Part shown: piece after piece, positions 7,988 to 15,640 of the stretch | Layout: each line of letters starts with the position of its first letter | How positions within the stretch are numbered: the first letter of the stretch is position 1 | From: Dolosigranulum pigrum ATCC 51524 | GTDB taxonomy: Bacteria > Bacillota > Bacilli > Lactobacillales > Carnobacteriaceae_A | Length of the DNA stretch: 64,000 bases | Direction: 5' to 3' | NCBI RefSeq assembly: GCF_000245815.1 | Contig: NZ_JH601104.1 | Coordinates: 235,253 to 299,252, forward strand | Position numbers and translations under genes: made by a program | Notes under the pieces: generated by a model | Told to the model about the DNA's origin: nothing | Seen by the model: the letters and a program-made list of their open reading frames with translations, nothing else | Databases searched by the model: none

Positions 7988-8728
7988 CTATGATCGTAAC
8001 CAACGAATCGCTGGTTCCAGTATCTCTTCCCAATATGGCCACGTATGACTGCCTGCTTCACTGCGGAAAGTGTGTTTGATCCCTTGATCGCTGAGCCATT
8101 CGTGTAATGTCTGATTTTCGGCAAATAAGAAGTCTTCAGTTCCGCACGTCAACAACAACTCGGTCTCATCCCGATCAGCTTGCTTGATTACTTGGTAAAT
8201 ATCCACTTCAGCTGGTAGCTGCTCGAATGAATCCACCTCTAAATAATGACGCAAGCGTTGATCAATACCATTATCACGCAATTTATCGCTTGATGTTAAG
8301 ATACGTCCAGAAAATGACATCACCTTGCTAAAGGTATCTTGATAATGATAGCCCAGCCGCAAAGCACCGTAACCTCCCATCGAGAGCCCGCCAATAAAGG
8401 TATCTTCGCGCTTGTCCGATAACGGAAATAGTTGGCGTGTTTTTTCGACTAGTTCTTGTCCGTAAAACTTCCCATACGCGTCACCGCTCGCATGATCGAG
8501 GTAAAAACTATTCGCTCCATCCGGCACGATCACCGCTAGCTGAAACTTCTCAGCCAGGCGAGTAATCGTCGTATAATGTAGCCAGGAATCATGGTTCTCT
8601 CCCCAACCGTTCAGTAAATACAGCGTCCGCAATGGCATCGAACGCGGTCGGTCTATCGGAATAATTGCTGTAAAACTAATTTTTCGCGCTAGATGTTTGG
8701 AATCAATCGCTCCGGTCAAAACAGTCAT
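7988..8728 (-). CDS. Esterase, alpha/beta hydrolase (tributyrin esterase / EstA-like)
   Basis: The 246-residue protein resembles the EstA/FrmB-type esterases of lactic acid bacteria. The nucleophile elbow GLSMGGYGA (Ser near residue 120), an acidic residue near CGTEDFLF and the histidine in GSHTWPYWEE form the catalytic triad, and LLNGWGENHDSW supplies the oxyanion region. No signal peptide is seen, so it should be cytoplasmic. The ATG at 8728 follows AAGGAGATGATAGG. It lies 33 bases after the Nudix gene and 10 bases before the acetyltransferase, in one operon. The natural substrate is probably a short-chain ester. Confidence 0.88.
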   Translation of the reverse strand: MTVLTGAIDSKHLARKISFTAIIPIDRPRSMPLRTLYLLNGWGENHDSWLHYTTITRLAEKFQLAVIVPDGANSFYLDHASGDAYGKFYGQELVEKTRQLFPLSDKREDTFIGGLSMGGYGALRLGYHYQDTFSKVMSFSGRILTSSDKLRDNGIDQRLRHYLEVDSFEQLPAEVDIYQVIKQADRDETELLLTCGTEDFLFAENQTLHEWLSDQGIKHTFRSEAGSHTWPYWEEILEPAIRWLRS

Positions 8729-8761
8729 CCTATCATCTCCTTCCATTCATTACTCAACTCA

Positions 8762-9379
8762 CTACTCAACATAAATCGCCGGTTCATGCTTAAATAATTG
8801 TTGCAATTGAGCTTCAGTCGTTCGCACTTGTGACAGTACTGGTAAATCTTCCCTTGAAAAATAACGAACGGCCTGCACTTCCTTATCAGTCTCGAAGTTC
8901 TGTCGGATCTCTCCAACCACCTCACAAGCAAATATAAACTTATAATATTGAAATGGCTGAATAATATCCTCGCGCAAATTCGTATCATAAACCGCACGCA
9001 ATTGGGTCTCAACCACGTCTAAGCCCGTCTCTTCCTTAACTTCTTTGACAATATTAGCGGTAGGCGATAGCCCTACTTCCGCATAACCGCCTGGCAGGGA
9101 CCATTCTGCTGTGTGCTTATCTTGAACCAACAGTACCTGTCCCTCTCGCTCAATAAAAGCGCGAACATCCACTTTTGGTGTCGGATAACCTGCTTCTTGC
9201 CCGAAGAGGACAGCTAGCTGTTCTGTTGACGTATCTGTCAAGTCCGCTAACAGCTCGAGAGCAATCTCTTTTATTTCTTGGTAACGCTCATGATCAAAAG
9301 CATCTTGACCATAATATAATCCCGCATCCGCTACCGACACTAAGCGCTTGTACAATTGCCACTTTTGTTCATTTGTCAT
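8762..9379 (-). CDS. Nudix hydrolase with N-terminal Nudix-N domain
   Basis: The 205-residue protein begins with a helical region (about 1-65) of the type found before Nudix domains in ADP-ribose-type hydrolases, followed by the Nudix box GGYAEVGLSPTANIVKEVK with the EETG core (residues ~105-130). The box has Lys where Arg is usual before the EE pair. The family cleaves nucleoside diphosphates linked to another moiety; the substrate here is unknown. It is first in an operon with an esterase and an acetyltransferase and diverges from asdA across about 170 bases. Confidence 0.88.
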   Translation of the reverse strand: MTNEQKWQLYKRLVSVADAGLYYGQDAFDHERYQEIKEIALELLADLTDTSTEQLAVLFGQEAGYPTPKVDVRAFIEREGQVLLVQDKHTAEWSLPGGYAEVGLSPTANIVKEVKEETGLDVVETQLRAVYDTNLREDIIQPFQYYKFIFACEVVGEIRQNFETDKEVQAVRYFSREDLPVLSQVRTTEAQLQQLFKHEPAIYVE

Positions 9380-9551
9380 TGCTTCCTAACCTCTCCATCG
9401 TAAGTTCATTTTTTCAACAAATCTATTTTATCACGAATAATGACTTTATCATAAGAAAAGCGCTGAATCTAAAATTAGGGGTTATATTTTCGCGTAATAT
9501 TTATTATAATGAAGATAGCGAGGGCGTTTTCACTAAGGGAGAGGAACTTAT

Positions 9552-11141
9552 ATGAAAAAGAATCTGGAACAATTAAGTCCATTCGAGTTAAGTTTATATT
9601 TGGAAGATCTGCACAATAGTGAGCAGGCAAGCAAGGAATGGCTCAATGCCGGACGGGGTAATCCCAACTGGACGGCACCCATTCCGCGTGAAGCTTACTT
9701 TTTATTGGGACAATTTGCGACCCAAGAGACGTATATTCACGGGCGGGACCGTTTAGGCTCGAAGAGTATGAATACAATTGGTCGGGATAAGCGTTTCGAT
9801 GAGTTCCTGAAGCCAAAGGAATCACTGGGAGCGACCTTATTGCGAAAAATTTGGAATGCAAGTGCTGATGTCTTGGGGATGCCCGCGAGTGAATGGTTGA
9901 CGTATATGTTGGATTATCTGATTGGGGATAACTATCCGCATCCAGAGCGCGTTTTGCCTGGTTGCGAGCATCCGATTAAGCAATATTTGCAACAAAAATT
10001 ATTCGACGATCGCAGTGTGCCGTTCGATATTTTTGCTGTTGAAGGCGGTACGGCGGGAATTGTCTATACGTTTAATTCGTTTATTAGCAATCACTTGCTC
10101 GAGCCGGGTGATAAGATTGCGATGATGACGCCAACGTTTGCGCCTTATTTGGAAATTCCGGACTTACCAGAATATCAGTTCGATGTTGAATATGTCCGCT
10201 CAAAGAGTATGGATTATGACGGCAAGGTAAGTTACCAGTTCCCGAAAGAAGAACTGGACAAGCTACGCTCGCCCGATATTAAAGCGGTCTTCGTTGTCAA
10301 TCCGAGTAATCCAACTGCAACCGCGATTAATGATGAGTCTATTACCCAGCTTAAGGCCATTATTGAAGAAGATAATCCAGAATTAATGATTATCTCTGAT
10401 GACGTATACGGCACCTTCTTGAAGGAGTTTCATTCTCTCTTTACCGAAATCCCGTATAATACAGTCTGTATCTATTCTTATTCCAAGTACTTCGGAGCAA
10501 CAGGTTGGCGCATTGGCACAATCTCAGTGGCGAAGGATAATATTTTTGATAAGAAGTTGCAAGAATTGAATGGACCCGTTGATGAGAAGATCGATAGTCG
10601 CTATCACATTATCGATTCTACGCCCAAAAATATTCGCTTCATCGATCGGATGGTCGCTGATAGTCGCTTAGTCGCGCTTAATCATACAGCTGGTCTATCA
10701 GCACCCCAACAGGCAATGATGACGATTTTCAGTCTCTATGCGTTGCTGGATGAAGGAGATAATTTTAAGAATGATGTGATGTCCCTCTGCCGTAAGCGTG
10801 GCAATCTCTTATATGAATCGCTCGGTTTAACGTATCCGCTTGAATCCTTGAACACCGCCTATTATTGTGAAATCAACTTCGATTGGTGGCTCACGAAGCG
10901 CTTCGGTGAAGAGTTCCGTGATTATATCATTGACACATTTACAATGACAGAAATCGTCTCACGCTTAGCCCAAGAAGAACGGGTCAACCTCTTGAAGGCT
11001 GAAGCATTTGGTTCCAGTGAATGGACAGTTCGTATCTCGCTAGCTAACTTAGACACACCGAAATATGCTGAAATTGGCTTGCGTATCACCCAATTGATGA
11101 CACGGCTCTTCCAAGAATGGTATGGTAATCAATTCGCTTAA
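9552..11141 (+). CDS. asdA: Aspartate 4-decarboxylase (bifunctional aspartate aminotransferase)
   Basis: The 529-residue length and the N-terminal GRGNPNW motif are typical of the PLP-dependent aspartate beta-decarboxylase, which converts aspartate to alanine and CO2 and can transaminate. The PLP lysine is Lys312 in SYSKYFGATGWR, with VVNPSNPT and ISDDVYG as cofactor contacts. AGGGAGAGG precedes the ATG, and TATAAT lies at 9505-9510. In lactic acid bacteria this enzyme works with an aspartate:alanine exchanger to generate proton-motive force; no such exchanger is beside it here. The next gene follows after 34 bases. Confidence 0.95.
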   Translation: MKKNLEQLSPFELSLYLEDLHNSEQASKEWLNAGRGNPNWTAPIPREAYFLLGQFATQETYIHGRDRLGSKSMNTIGRDKRFDEFLKPKESLGATLLRKIWNASADVLGMPASEWLTYMLDYLIGDNYPHPERVLPGCEHPIKQYLQQKLFDDRSVPFDIFAVEGGTAGIVYTFNSFISNHLLEPGDKIAMMTPTFAPYLEIPDLPEYQFDVEYVRSKSMDYDGKVSYQFPKEELDKLRSPDIKAVFVVNPSNPTATAINDESITQLKAIIEEDNPELMIISDDVYGTFLKEFHSLFTEIPYNTVCIYSYSKYFGATGWRIGTISVAKDNIFDKKLQELNGPVDEKIDSRYHIIDSTPKNIRFIDRMVADSRLVALNHTAGLSAPQQAMMTIFSLYALLDEGDNFKNDVMSLCRKRGNLLYESLGLTYPLESLNTAYYCEINFDWWLTKRFGEEFRDYIIDTFTMTEIVSRLAQEERVNLLKAEAFGSSEWTVRISLANLDTPKYAEIGLRITQLMTRLFQEWYGNQFA

Positions 11142-11175
11142 CCCCTCTTTAACTCGCATGAAAGGAGTTCTATCT

Positions 11176-11727
11176 ATGTCATTATCACATCTATCGGATG
11201 ACTTAACCCATATCCTAGCTGACTTATTCTCCCGCTTCAAACCAAACGAACGCTCACCGCGTCTATTTGTTTTAGGCTGTTCAACCAGTACGATTATCGG
11301 CGAAGCGATCGGTCAACAGACTAGCTTAGCGATCGGACAACAAATCGTCCAGACAACCCAGGCATTCTTAGCCGAACGCGATATTGCCTTAGCCGTCCAA
11401 TGTTGCGAACACTTGAACCGTGCGCTCGTCGTGGAAGCAACCGTTGCAGAACAATTCAACTTACCGCTTGTTAGCGTTGTTCCCATTCTCACTGCTGGCG
11501 GTGGGGTTGCGACAGCTGCTTATGACCTCTTCAAAAACCCAGTCGTTGTCGAAGCAATTGAAGCTGACTGCGGACTTGATATCGGCCAAACTGCAATCGG
11601 CATGCATATCAAGCATGTCCAAGTTCCCAAACATCTGACACCTAAACAACTCGGTCATGCTCCCGTTTTCGGACTCGCTTCCCGTCCGAAACTAATCGGC
11701 GGCAATCGTGCCCACTATGATAACTAA
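11176..11727 (+). CDS. TIGR01440/YwlG family protein (DUF436)
   Basis: The 183-residue protein matches the conserved YwlG family: an N-terminal FVLGCSTSTIIGE, the QCCEHLNRALVVE segment and a C-terminal GLASRPKLIGGNRAHYD. Function is not established. The ATG follows AAAGGAG. It probably shares a transcript with asdA and ends at a strong bidirectional terminator. Confidence 0.88.
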   Translation: MSLSHLSDDLTHILADLFSRFKPNERSPRLFVLGCSTSTIIGEAIGQQTSLAIGQQIVQTTQAFLAERDIALAVQCCEHLNRALVVEATVAEQFNLPLVSVVPILTAGGGVATAAYDLFKNPVVVEAIEADCGLDIGQTAIGMHIKHVQVPKHLTPKQLGHAPVFGLASRPKLIGGNRAHYDN

Positions 11728-11745
11728 ACAAACAACCTTATCAAA

Positions 11746-11795
11746 AACCCCCTTACTTTTTGCACGACGCGTCGCCCAAAAGTAAGGGGGTTATT
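11746..11795. terminator. Strong bidirectional terminator
   Basis: AACCCCCTTACTTTT and AAAAGTAAGGGGGTT form a 15-bp stem with an inner GACGCGTC palindrome, A/T-rich on both sides. It separates ywlG from the convergent NhaC-family gene. Confidence 0.9.
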
Positions 11796-11820
11796 ATTAT
11801 TCACATTATTTCAATGATGT

Positions 11821-13542
11821 CTATTCAACCGATGTATCAATACGTTGGCCGAAGAAGTAGACAATACCAGCTAGCACCATGAAGCCTACCGGAATCAAGA
11901 CCCATGGAGATATACCATAGGCAGCAGGAATATAGCCCAGTGCTACCGAAATAGCGCCAACTGTTAAGGCATACGGCATCTGCGTCCGCACATGATCAAT
12001 TAAGTCCGACCCCGCTCCCATCGCTGATAAAATCGTTGTATCTGAGATCGGAGACGAATGATCACCCATAATCGCACCAGCTAAGACCGCCGCTGACACC
12101 ACAGTAACGAGCTGCATATTGCCTGGATCCAATGCTTCAGCTAATGGAATAGCAAGTGGCATCAAAATACCCATCGTCCCAAAAGATGTCCCTGTTGCAA
12201 AAGATATCACCGCTCCAAACACAAAAATTAAACTGGGTAACAACAAGGGATGAATATTCCCTTGTAGCGCCGAGACCAAGAAATCAGCTGTTCCCATTGC
12301 TTTCATCATGGAAGACAGTGACCAAGCTAACAACAAGACCCCGCCTGTTGACAGTAAGCTCTTCATCCCTTCGAACCAATGCTCGATTCCTTCTGTGATG
12401 CCAAAGCGACCTTGCGTCATCCCCATCACTAATGCAATAATACTAGCTAACAATGAAGCTTGAAATAAGACGACTGACGCATCAGATGCTCCGAATGTTT
12501 CTCGAATCGCTGTAAACGAGAAGGGCGCTGTCTCCATCACCCGAATCGCCTCCGCTGCTCCCTCAGCAAGAATTGTCTGACGACCATCCACGTAAAACCC
12601 AATAAAACTGAAAACGATAAGTGCCCCAATCGGAATTAGCGCATTCCAAATCGTCCCACCTTCAGCATGTTCATGTTCTGTTGCGCCTTCTGCTTTACTC
12701 GAGTCTGGATGAATTAAGTCTCCCGTCCGTTTCGCTCGGAGTTGGGCTTGTTTCATTGGACCAAACTCGCGCAATGTCACTGAGGTCACAAAAACAAACA
12801 ACAACATAAAAATGTTATAGAACCGGTACGGCAACGTATCTAAGAAAAAACTGTAAGCATTCATCTCCACACCGATTGCATCCAGTGCGCCACTAATCAA
12901 ACTAATCTCATAACCTACCCACGTCGAAATCAAAGCAATCCCGGTCACTGGCGCAGCTGTCGCATCAATCACAAAGGCTAAGCGCTCGCGCGAAATCCCC
13001 ATATTATCAGATACCGGACGCATAATGGGTCCAATCGTTAAGGCATTCGCATAATCGTCAAAGAAAATAGCCATTCCTAACAACCAAGTAATGATTTGAG
13101 TACTAATTGGACCTTTAGCATACTTCGACAACCGCTCAGCCACCGCCATCGCCCCACCTGTTTTGGCGACTAAAGCAATCAATCCCCCAATCGTCATGAC
13201 TTGAAGTAATACCCCAGCATTCCATGGATCGGCTAACGAGCTAATAAAGTAACCCACCACACTCGCAAAAGCCTTAGCTACTCCTGTAAGTGCACTCACT
13301 CCACTCCCCAACTGCATAATATATGCTCCGCTGAATACGCCGATGAAGAGTGATAAAATCACATCTTTTGTCGTAAAGGCAAGTATAATTGCCAATGCGG
13401 GAGGCAATAATGTCCACCAGCCTAAATTCATCCCCACCGTTTGTGCTTCAGCTTCAGCTGCCAAGACGGGATTCGCCCCGAGCAGTATAACTACCGCACT
13501 TATCCCTAATATCAATCGTCTACTCCATCTTCTCTGTCCCAC
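11821..13542 (-). CDS. NhaC-family transporter, probable lysine transporter under an L-box
   Basis: The roughly 573-residue protein has a positively charged N-terminus, a signal-like segment (residues ~9-28) and about a dozen membrane helices in the NhaC Na+/H+ antiporter family pattern (for example IFFDDYANALTIGPIMRP and MGDHSSPISDTT). I chose the GTG at 13542 because AGGAGG sits seven bases upstream; an ATG at 13566 with AAGGAAGG is the alternative. A lysine riboswitch and terminator lie upstream, so import of lysine in exchange for sodium or protons is the likely job; such NhaC-type genes with L-boxes have been proposed as lysine transporters. Direct sodium/proton antiport cannot be ruled out. 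Confidence 0.85.
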   Translation of the reverse strand: MGQRRWSRRLILGISAVVILLGANPVLAAEAEAQTVGMNLGWWTLLPPALAIILAFTTKDVILSLFIGVFSGAYIMQLGSGVSALTGVAKAFASVVGYFISSLADPWNAGVLLQVMTIGGLIALVAKTGGAMAVAERLSKYAKGPISTQIITWLLGMAIFFDDYANALTIGPIMRPVSDNMGISRERLAFVIDATAAPVTGIALISTWVGYEISLISGALDAIGVEMNAYSFFLDTLPYRFYNIFMLLFVFVTSVTLREFGPMKQAQLRAKRTGDLIHPDSSKAEGATEHEHAEGGTIWNALIPIGALIVFSFIGFYVDGRQTILAEGAAEAIRVMETAPFSFTAIRETFGASDASVVLFQASLLASIIALVMGMTQGRFGITEGIEHWFEGMKSLLSTGGVLLLAWSLSSMMKAMGTADFLVSALQGNIHPLLLPSLIFVFGAVISFATGTSFGTMGILMPLAIPLAEALDPGNMQLVTVVSAAVLAGAIMGDHSSPISDTTILSAMGAGSDLIDHVRTQMPYALTVGAISVALGYIPAAYGISPWVLIPVGFMVLAGIVYFFGQRIDTSVE

Positions 13543-13585
13543 AATAATTCCTCCTAAAATTGTCATTGTGAGAGCCTTCCTTAAC

Positions 13586-13622
13586 AAAAAAAGGAATCCA
13601 AGACAGTACGCCCCAGATTCCT
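13586..13622 (-). terminator. L-box-controlled terminator before the NhaC-family gene
   Basis: AGGAATC and GATTCCT form a stem followed by a run of seven T on the minus strand, between the lysine aptamer and the coding region. Confidence 0.8.
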
Positions 13623-13649
13623 CCGCAGTTCATTAAGACAGTACTCCAC

Positions 13650-13790
13650 TAACGTGACAGTCCATGATTTATTCAACCATGACCCAGGATCAACTTCCAA
13701 CACAGCTGTCCTTCGGCGAATTCGCCTTTTATTATCGTTCTTCGGGTGTCAGCCTCCAGATAATGACTCATCGTTTTCGCGCCTCTGTTT
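13650..13790 (-). promoter_or_regulatory. Lysine riboswitch (L-box)
   Basis: The minus strand carries the conserved L-box pieces in order: AGAGGCGCG, then GATGAGT, then GGCGAATTCGCCGAAGG, then CTGGGTCATGG and the closing GGACTGTCAC. The order and roughly 140-base size fit the lysine aptamer. It precedes a terminator and an NhaC-family transporter, so high lysine should stop transcription. Confidence 0.88.
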
Positions 13791-13857
13791 TTTATTTAAC
13801 TGTTTAGTATTCTACACGAATACATTTTATATTTCAAGCTATTTTCCAAAAAATGAT

Positions 13858-14439
13858 CTATTGAGCCGTATGAACTGTGTGAGCCACCTCAACTTTTCCA
13901 AGTGAGCCTTCATACTGATCAAAGGCTGCAATCATCCCTTCGTTCACAACTGTTGTATCCGCCAAAATATCAATGATGTGCTGGCGCTTGAAGGTAAATA
14001 CCAGAATAATCGCCAGCCATGGATGGTAGAAGAACAAGACTTTTCCCAACAATTCGCGATAAAAAATCGTCTGCTTCGACAGCTCAGCGTCTTGCAAAGA
14101 CATGACTCGTAAACGGAATAACAACTTCCCAGGTGTCTGCCCATCCAGCCAATACGTCATTAAGAAGAAATATCCCACAAATATAACGAGCTCGATCAGC
14201 GTTACCCCGAATGAATCGGACACACTTGTCGACCAAATACGATATACCGTCAAGTTCAATAGAATCGCTGTCAGTGCCTGAATCATCACACGATCAACTA
14301 AGAAAGCTGCTAAGCGAATCCAGAAGCCGCCAAAGAGTTTTTTGGGCGCATTATATGTTTCGATGTCTCGCAGTTGCGCTTGTCTGCAGGCCAGCTTGCG
14401 TTCACTTTCGGCCGTTTTATTTTGCGGTGTTTTGTTCAT
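13858..14439 (-). CDS. RDD-family membrane protein
   Basis: The 193-residue protein has an RDD-type core: an Arg near the first membrane helix (FWIRLAAFLVDRVMI), a DGQTPGKLLFRLRV loop, and four hydrophobic segments. RDD proteins are poorly characterised; some act in ion homeostasis. The ATG at 14439 follows AAAGGAG and lies inside the last 23 bases of sppA, so it is translationally coupled to the signal peptide peptidase, as in many Firmicutes. An in-frame extension further upstream lacks a ribosome-binding site. Confidence 0.83.
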   Translation of the reverse strand: MNKTPQNKTAESERKLACRQAQLRDIETYNAPKKLFGGFWIRLAAFLVDRVMIQALTAILLNLTVYRIWSTSVSDSFGVTLIELVIFVGYFFLMTYWLDGQTPGKLLFRLRVMSLQDAELSKQTIFYRELLGKVLFFYHPWLAIILVFTFKRQHIIDILADTTVVNEGMIAAFDQYEGSLGKVEVAHTVHTAQ

Positions 14440-15454
14440 AACGGCCGGCTCCTTTCCAACGGTATTCCAAGTACATGCCCTGCATATCTTCAATATCTTT
14501 CATCATTTGTTTCACATCTGGGGTAGTCTCTACTTGCATAAATGGCAAGCCGTTAAATAAGTTTTGGAATGGATTGCCTGTTTGTTCATATTGGAACACT
14601 TCAGCTCCGTCAATCTCTTGAGCAACCTTCACTGCTTCAATCACATCACGGAAGTAGCCTTCTTTATCGACTAAGCCATTCTCAACTGCTTCGCGACCAG
14701 AGAAAATACGCCCATCTGCCAACTCTGTCACTTGCGCACGGTCTAAGTTAGGACGTCCTTGATCGACGACATCGACGAACACATCATATGATGCATCGAT
14801 TTGTGACTGAATCATCTCACGCTCGGCATCTGTCATCTTTCGTGAATTACTTCGGGTATCTTTGAACTCACCGGACGTGAATGTTTCTTGGGTGATGCCA
14901 TATTCTTCCATTAAGTCACTGAATTCAGTCACGCTTGTAATAACCCCGATCGATCCCACGATAGTCTCTGGTCCCGCATATACTTCATCAGCCACCATCG
15001 ACATGTAGTAAGCACCGCTTGCGCCTACCATGTCAATCGATGAATAAATCGGAACATCCACCGCTTCTTTCAATTGCATGTAACGGTCATACACCTCGCG
15101 TGTCTGATAGACCGCACCTCCACCAGAATTCACCTTCAGCACAACAGCTTTAATCGACTCATCTTCTTCCACTTCATCCGCCGCTGCTAAGATCAATTCA
15201 TGATTATACTGCGGATCAGCTGGTCCAATCACCCCTTCAATCGGCACGACAAGAATACGCTCATTCTTAGAGCCTTCTTCAAGCACCTCTTCGGAGAGCT
15301 CTTCTTCTCCTAACAACATAGCTAAGGGGTTCGACCCTCCTAAGTTACTGACTTGCTCTGTCTCATTATCATTTGTTAACCCAATAGACGAAACACCCGA
15401 TACCACCACTAGTATCACGGCAATTCCCACAATGAGCCATCGTTTTTTATTCAC
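14417..15454 (-). CDS. sppA: Signal peptide peptidase SppA
   Basis: SppA is a membrane-bound serine protease of the S49 family that degrades cleaved signal peptides. A single N-terminal membrane segment (about residues 6-22) is followed by the protease domain with Ser in MVGASGAYYMS and Lys in SGEFKDTRSNSRKMT, the Ser/Lys dyad. I chose GTG at 15454 (AAAGGA upstream, protein begins VNKKRWLIV); the ATG at 15490 would add 12 residues, but its GGGAGG is about 15 bases away. It overlaps the downstream RDD gene by 23 bases. Confidence 0.92.
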   Translation of the reverse strand: MNKKRWLIVGIAVILVVVSGVSSIGLTNDNETEQVSNLGGSNPLAMLLGEEELSEEVLEEGSKNERILVVPIEGVIGPADPQYNHELILAAADEVEEDESIKAVVLKVNSGGGAVYQTREVYDRYMQLKEAVDVPIYSSIDMVGASGAYYMSMVADEVYAGPETIVGSIGVITSVTEFSDLMEEYGITQETFTSGEFKDTRSNSRKMTDAEREMIQSQIDASYDVFVDVVDQGRPNLDRAQVTELADGRIFSGREAVENGLVDKEGYFRDVIEAVKVAQEIDGAEVFQYEQTGNPFQNLFNGLPFMQVETTPDVKQMMKDIEDMQGMYLEYRWKGAGRYEQNTAK

Positions 15455-15550
15455 GTATGACCAAATCCTTTCTATATATGTTGACTTCATTATAACAATA
15501 ATAATCCTCCCTTATCTACCAATACCCATTTTATTCAAAACATCTCTGCT

Positions 15551-15602
15551 AAAAAACTCCTGCCCGACTTATCTCTGATAGTGCAGATAAGTTGGGCAGG
15601 AG
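15551..15602 (-). terminator. adhE terminator
   Basis: CTCCTGCCCGACTTATCT and AGATAAGTTGGGCAGGAG form an 18-bp stem followed by TTTTTT on the minus strand, just after adhE. Confidence 0.92.
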
Positions 15603-15640
15603 AAAACAGGTTCTTCTTTTTTAATCGTTAGCGGACACTA

